Assembly (NCBI GenBank): GCA_944376455.1
Contig: CALWCO010000001.1
Location: 1-64,000, forward strand
DNA length: 64,000 nucleotides
Source of the DNA: an uncultured Clostridia bacterium
GTDB lineage: Bacteria > Bacillota > Clostridia > Christensenellales > Borkfalkiaceae
Direction of reading: 5' to 3'
A program made the position numbers and the translations under genes. Of the stretch, positions 60,596-64,000 are shown one piece after another (within the stretch, counting starts at the first letter, position 1; every line of letters starts with the position of its first letter). Below the pieces are notes generated by a model. It was not told where the DNA came from, did no database searches, and worked only from the letters and a program-made list of their open reading frames with translations.

Positions 60596-61129
60596 TTATA
60601 CCGTTTCACAGATGATGTGATCGTTGGTATAGACGCATATCTCGCTGGCGATTTTCAAGGATTTGCGGGCGATGGTTTCGGCATCGTAATCGGTGTTCTG
60701 TAAAAGAGCGCGCGCCGCCGCCAAAGCGTAATTGCCGCCGCTGCCGATGGAACAGCAACCGCCGTCCGGTTCGATGACTTCGCCCGTACCGGAGAGGATG
60801 AGCAGCGTGTCTTTATCCGCCACGATCATCATGGCGTCGAGCTTCCTGCCGATTTTGTCGCTGCGCCACAGCTCGGCGAGCTCCACCGCCGAACGCATGA
60901 GGTTGCCCGAGAATTTATTGAGCATACCTTCGAACCGTTCGGTGAGCGAAAACGCGTCCGTGACCGAACCCGCAAAACCGAGAATGACCTTCCCCCCGTA
61001 AATGCGACGCACTTTGACCGCCGTGTTTTTGAACACGATGGATTCCCCCATGGTAACCTGCCCGTCCCCCGCGATTGCCGTTACGCCGTCCTTCTTAACG
61101 GCACAGATCGTCGTTCCTCTGAATTCCAT
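60596..61129 (-). CDS. hslV: HslV protease subunit
   Basis: HslV is the proteasome-like peptidase of HslUV. The 177-residue protein begins [11 protein letters not shown]; the catalytic N-terminal Thr is the first T of TTICAV after removal of the first five residues. Conserved GDGQVTMG and [14 protein letters not shown] are present. It is followed after 37 bases by hslU. No strong promoter was recognised before it; the 111 bases to trmFO contain an ACGGCGGAAA/TTTCCGCCGT stem. Confidence 0.96.
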   Translation of the reverse strand: MEFRGTTICAVKKDGVTAIAGDGQVTMGESIVFKNTAVKVRRIYGGKVILGFAGSVTDAFSLTERFEGMLNKFSGNLMRSAVELAELWRSDKIGRKLDAMMIVADKDTLLILSGTGEVIEPDGGCCSIGSGGNYALAAARALLQNTDYDAETIARKSLKIASEICVYTNDHIICETV

Positions 61130-61175
61130 AATATATTTAAGACTCCTTGTCTGTTTTTTTATTTTTTCCGCACTA

Positions 61176-61210
61176 CGGCGGAAAGCGGAAACCGACTGTT
61201 TTCCGCCGTA
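61176..61210. repeat. Stem between trmFO and hslV
   Basis: ACGGCGGAAA and TTTCCGCCGT form a 10-bp stem with a 15-base loop. No T-run follows on the minus strand, so it could be a processing or attenuation hairpin rather than a terminator. Confidence 0.45.
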
Positions 61211-61240
61211 TGTATTACTTGTAAAGCGTTTGAACGGTTT

Positions 61241-62560
61241 CTAAACAAAAGAAGGCAAAATCCGTGCGATTTTTTCGATCGCCGCGAGGGAACGCTCGGC
61301 AAAACGGCGGCGTTTTTCCTTCTTGTCTTTGCCCGCATAATCGGCAAGCGGGGGCAGAATGCCGTAATTGGCGTTCATCGGCTGAAAATCGGGATTGGGA
61401 GAGGAGATATACGCGGAGAGCGCGCCGCACACCGTTTCGGGCGGAAATACGATCTTCTCCCCGCCCTTTATCCTTTGCGCGATGTGAAGCCCTGCGAGCA
61501 GTCCGCTCATCGCGCTCTCGACGTATCCTTCCACGCCCGTGATCTGCCCCGCAAAATACAGATTCTCTTGCCTCTTGCAGGAAAAATCGGGCAGAAGTAT
61601 TTCGGGCGATTGCAGATAGGTGTTGCGGTGCATGACCCCGTAGCGCAAAAACTCCGCGTTTTTGAGCGCGGGAATGAGGGAAAACACCCTTTTTTGTTCG
61701 CCGAATTTCAGATTGGTCTGACACCCGACGAGATTATACGCCGTTCCCGCCGCGTTTTCCTTGCGCAGTTGGAGGACGGCATACGGCCGTTTTCCGTTTT
61801 CGTCATACAGTCCGACGGGCTTGAAAGTGCCGAAGCGGAGGGTATCATGCCCGCGGGAAGCCATAATTTCGACGGGCATACAGCCTTCGAATATCTCCCG
61901 TTTTTCAAAGTCATGTAGCGTTACTTTCTCCGCCGCGAGCAGGGCAGCGACAAAGGCGTCGTATTCCTCCTTGTTCAAAGGACAATTGACGTAATCCCCC
62001 GTCCCTTTTCCGTAGCGGTCGCCCGTGAAGGTATGAGAAAAATCGACGCTCTCCGCCGCCACGACGGGCGCGGAAGCGTCGTAAAAATGCAACCCTCTGC
62101 CATAGCGGCGGACGATGTCCGCCGACAGCGCGTCCAAAGTGAGCGGACCCGTGGCAATGACGGTGATCCCTTCCCCTTCATCGGGAAGCGTGCAAACTTC
62201 CGCCGCAACCCGTTCGATGCGGGGCTCGGCAGTGATTTTTTCCGTGATGTATGCGGCGAACTTCTCCCGCTCGACCGCCAAAGCCCCGCCCGCAGGCACG
62301 CGGCAATGCGCCGCCGCCTCCATGGTGAGCGAGCCGAGGCGGCGCATCTCCTCTTTCAGAAGACCGCAGGCGTTGCCGTAAACGTCGTCGCTTTTGAGGG
62401 AATTGGAACAGACCAATTCGCCCAGCGCGGCCGAGGAATGCGCGGGGGTATAAAAGAGCGGTTTCGCCTCCACAAGGCGCACGGAGATGCCACTGCGAGC
62501 AAGCCGGTACGCCGCTTCGCTCCCCGCCAGTCCGCCGCCGACAACGGTAACTTTTTCCAT
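61241..62560 (-). CDS. trmFO: Folate-dependent tRNA (uracil-54-C5)-methyltransferase
   Basis: TrmFO makes ribothymidine at tRNA position 54 using methylene-tetrahydrofolate and FAD. The 439-residue protein begins with the FAD Rossmann motif VTVVGGGLAGSEAA near 4-17. It continues with HSSAALGELVCSNSLKS, GCMPVEIMASRGHDTLRFG and YFAGQITGVEGYVES. The start at 62560 lies 8 bases after topA ends, with GAGGAA inside the last topA codons. Pairing with topA is the usual order in Firmicutes. Confidence 0.96.
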   Translation of the reverse strand: MEKVTVVGGGLAGSEAAYRLARSGISVRLVEAKPLFYTPAHSSAALGELVCSNSLKSDDVYGNACGLLKEEMRRLGSLTMEAAAHCRVPAGGALAVEREKFAAYITEKITAEPRIERVAAEVCTLPDEGEGITVIATGPLTLDALSADIVRRYGRGLHFYDASAPVVAAESVDFSHTFTGDRYGKGTGDYVNCPLNKEEYDAFVAALLAAEKVTLHDFEKREIFEGCMPVEIMASRGHDTLRFGTFKPVGLYDENGKRPYAVLQLRKENAAGTAYNLVGCQTNLKFGEQKRVFSLIPALKNAEFLRYGVMHRNTYLQSPEILLPDFSCKRQENLYFAGQITGVEGYVESAMSGLLAGLHIAQRIKGGEKIVFPPETVCGALSAYISSPNPDFQPMNANYGILPPLADYAGKDKKEKRRRFAERSLAAIEKIARILPSFV

Positions 62561-62567
62561 TTTTCTC

Positions 62568-64000
62568 TTATTCCTCTTTCTTGGCTTTTGCACCCTTCTT
62601 TGCGGGCATGGGCGCCGCTTTTTCCACATAATCGCAACCTTTTGCGGAGCAGCGGATCGCGCCGCGTTCGGTCTGAACGATCGCCCCGCCGCATTTGGGA
62701 CATTTTTTACCCGTGGGAATGTCCCAGCTCATGAATTTACAGGTCGGATATGCCGAACAGCTGTAATAAATTTTGCCCGATTTGGACTTCATGCGGCGGG
62801 TGGGTCTGCCGCATTCGGGACAGACGCCGACCAGTTCGGCTTCGCCGTTTTCCACATAAGGCAGGGTGCATTTGCATTCGGGATAGTTGGGGCAGGCGAG
62901 GAACTTGCCGAATTTGCCGCTCTTGACGACCATATTCGCGCCGCACTTGGGACAGCGCACTTCGGAGATCTCCGCTTCACCTTCGCTGACGATGTTGGAG
63001 CACTGCGGATAGTTGGTGCAGGCAAGATACTTGCCGTATTTGCCGATTTTCCGCACCATGGGATGCCCGCATTTGGAGCAGATGACGTCCGTCGGCTCGT
63101 CGCCGGCGTTCTGCGCCGCCTTGAGGTGGTCGGCAAAACCGGGATAGAACTCCCCGACGATGGCATGCCAGTCCTTGCCGCCGTTCTCGATGTCGTCCAG
63201 TTTTTCCTCCATGTCGGCGGTGAACCCCACGTCCATGACGTCCTTGAAGAAATCTTCCAGAAAATCGGTGACTTTATACGCCACGGGCGTCGGCACCATG
63301 TATTTCCCCTCTTTGACGACGTATTTGCGCTTGTTGAGCACCGATACGATGGTGGAGAAAGTGGAAGGCCTGCCGATTCCCTTTTCTTCCATGAGTTTGA
63401 TGAGGGAGGCATCGGTATATCGCTGAGGCGGTTTGGTGAACTTCTGTTCGGGCGTGATCTTGACGAGATCGAGCCCGTCCCCCTCCTGTACGGGCGGCAG
63501 AAGTTTGGAGGAAACGCCGTCCTCGTCCTCTTTGTCATCCTTGCGGGTTTCCTGATAGACAGCGGTAAACCCGGGGAAGAGCAGGCTTCTGCCCGCGGCT
63601 TTGTAGCCGTATTCCCCGCAGAGCACTTCCACCTGCATGCTGTTGTAGCGCGCCTCGGACATCTGCGAGGCGACGAAACGGTCGTAAATGAGCCGATAGA
63701 CGTTGGCGTGTTTCTTGTCGAGCAGTTTTTTCGCCTTATCGGGCGTCATATTGAGATCGATGGGACGGATGGCCTCGTGTGCGTCCTGCGCCCCTTTCTT
63801 ACTGGCATAATAGTTGGGCTTTGCGGGGCAGTACTCCTCGCCGAACCGCTCGCGGATATAAGCGAGAGCGCGCTGTTGCGCTTCGGCGGAAACGCGGGTG
63901 GAGTCAGTACGGATATAAGTGACAAACGCCGTATGACCTTCCGCGGTATCCACGCCCTCATACAGATGCTGCGCGACGAGCATGGTTTCGGGCGAACTCA
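62568..64000 (-). CDS. topA: DNA topoisomerase I, 3' part, cut by window edge
   Basis: The frame is open to the right window edge, so the N-terminal TOPRIM domain lies outside; 477 codons are visible. The catalytic Tyr is in YIRTDSTRVS near the start of the visible part. It is followed by conserved ASLIKLMEEKGIGRPST. The C-terminus has four zinc-ribbon units (CSKCG...CTNYPQC, CPKCG...CPNYPEC, CPECG...CSAYPTC, CPKCG...CSAKGC) and ends in a Lys/Ala-rich tail. Type IA topoisomerases relax negative supercoils. Confidence 0.96.
   Translation of the reverse strand, partial: SSPETMLVAQHLYEGVDTAEGHTAFVTYIRTDSTRVSAEAQQRALAYIRERFGEEYCPAKPNYYASKKGAQDAHEAIRPIDLNMTPDKAKKLLDKKHANVYRLIYDRFVASQMSEARYNSMQVEVLCGEYGYKAAGRSLLFPGFTAVYQETRKDDKEDEDGVSSKLLPPVQEGDGLDLVKITPEQKFTKPPQRYTDASLIKLMEEKGIGRPSTFSTIVSVLNKRKYVVKEGKYMVPTPVAYKVTDFLEDFFKDVMDVGFTADMEEKLDDIENGGKDWHAIVGEFYPGFADHLKAAQNAGDEPTDVICSKCGHPMVRKIGKYGKYLACTNYPQCSNIVSEGEAEISEVRCPKCGANMVVKSGKFGKFLACPNYPECKCTLPYVENGEAELVGVCPECGRPTRRMKSKSGKIYYSCSAYPTCKFMSWDIPTGKKCPKCGGAIVQTERGAIRCSAKGCDYVEKAAPMPAKKGAKAKKEE

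Overview
This window looks like a chromosomal segment of an anaerobic gut-type member of the Firmicutes, most likely class Clostridia. The evidence is a leucine T-box leader, sigma-A-type promoters (TTGACA-N17-TATAAT), a single-chain glycyl-tRNA synthetase, TrmFO, HslUV, rubrerythrin and formate-tetrahydrofolate ligase. A Christensenellales-like lineage would fit the G+C content, the surface-protein style and the bacterial GlnRS, but that placement is inference. Both window edges cut genes: an IS200-type transposase on the left and topA on the right. No rRNA, tRNA or CRISPR array was seen.

Layout. (1) 1-425: tail of a frameshifted IS200/IS605-type tnpA. (2) 569-1894: rarA. (3) 1993-15080, minus strand: a sugar island. 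Its rhamnose part is GH78 alpha-L-rhamnosidase, rhaB, rhaA, rhaD, a GPH-type symporter and fucO. A separately promoted pair of GH2 beta-galactosidase and galK follows. Together these cover release of rhamnose and galactose from glycosides, uptake, phosphorylation, aldol cleavage and reduction of lactaldehyde to propanediol. (4) 15425-25030, minus strand: a cell-surface cluster with a circularly permuted GH3 enzyme anchored at both ends, a four-helix membrane protein, a 910-residue Ig-like protein, two lipoproteins, and a divergent DeoR-family regulator (25303-26070). (5) 26178-29887: a heterodimeric ABC exporter. (6) 30165-32294: a CPBP protease-like protein and a zinc-ribbon membrane protein. 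(7) 32489-33202: a complete IS200-type element. (8) leuA with its T-box, a GNAT acetyltransferase, and a 1544-residue secreted repeat protein.

(9) 40781-44171: a Fur/PerR regulator, trmL, a candidate small RNA, a rubrerythrin operon with two very small proteins, and a rhomboid. (10) 44340-49629: glnS, a hairpin-rich spacer, fhs, and divergent glyQS. (11) 49844-54386: an SPFH/zinc-ribbon operon resembling Bacillus ydjG-ydjI, divergent from a small zinc-ribbon regulator-like gene. (12) 55442-64000: a Cys-type amidase domain protein, then glyA, trxA, hisS, hslU, hslV, trmFO and topA on the minus strand.

The least ordinary parts are the GH3/Ig-like surface cluster, three genes whose -10 boxes sit 5-6 bases before the start codon (candidate leaderless mRNAs), the IS200 copy whose own inverted repeats could hide its ribosome binding site in read-through RNA, the small-protein tail of the rubrerythrin operon, and the SPFH operon with mirrored divergent promoters. 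All function calls are from sequence reading only; no database search was possible.
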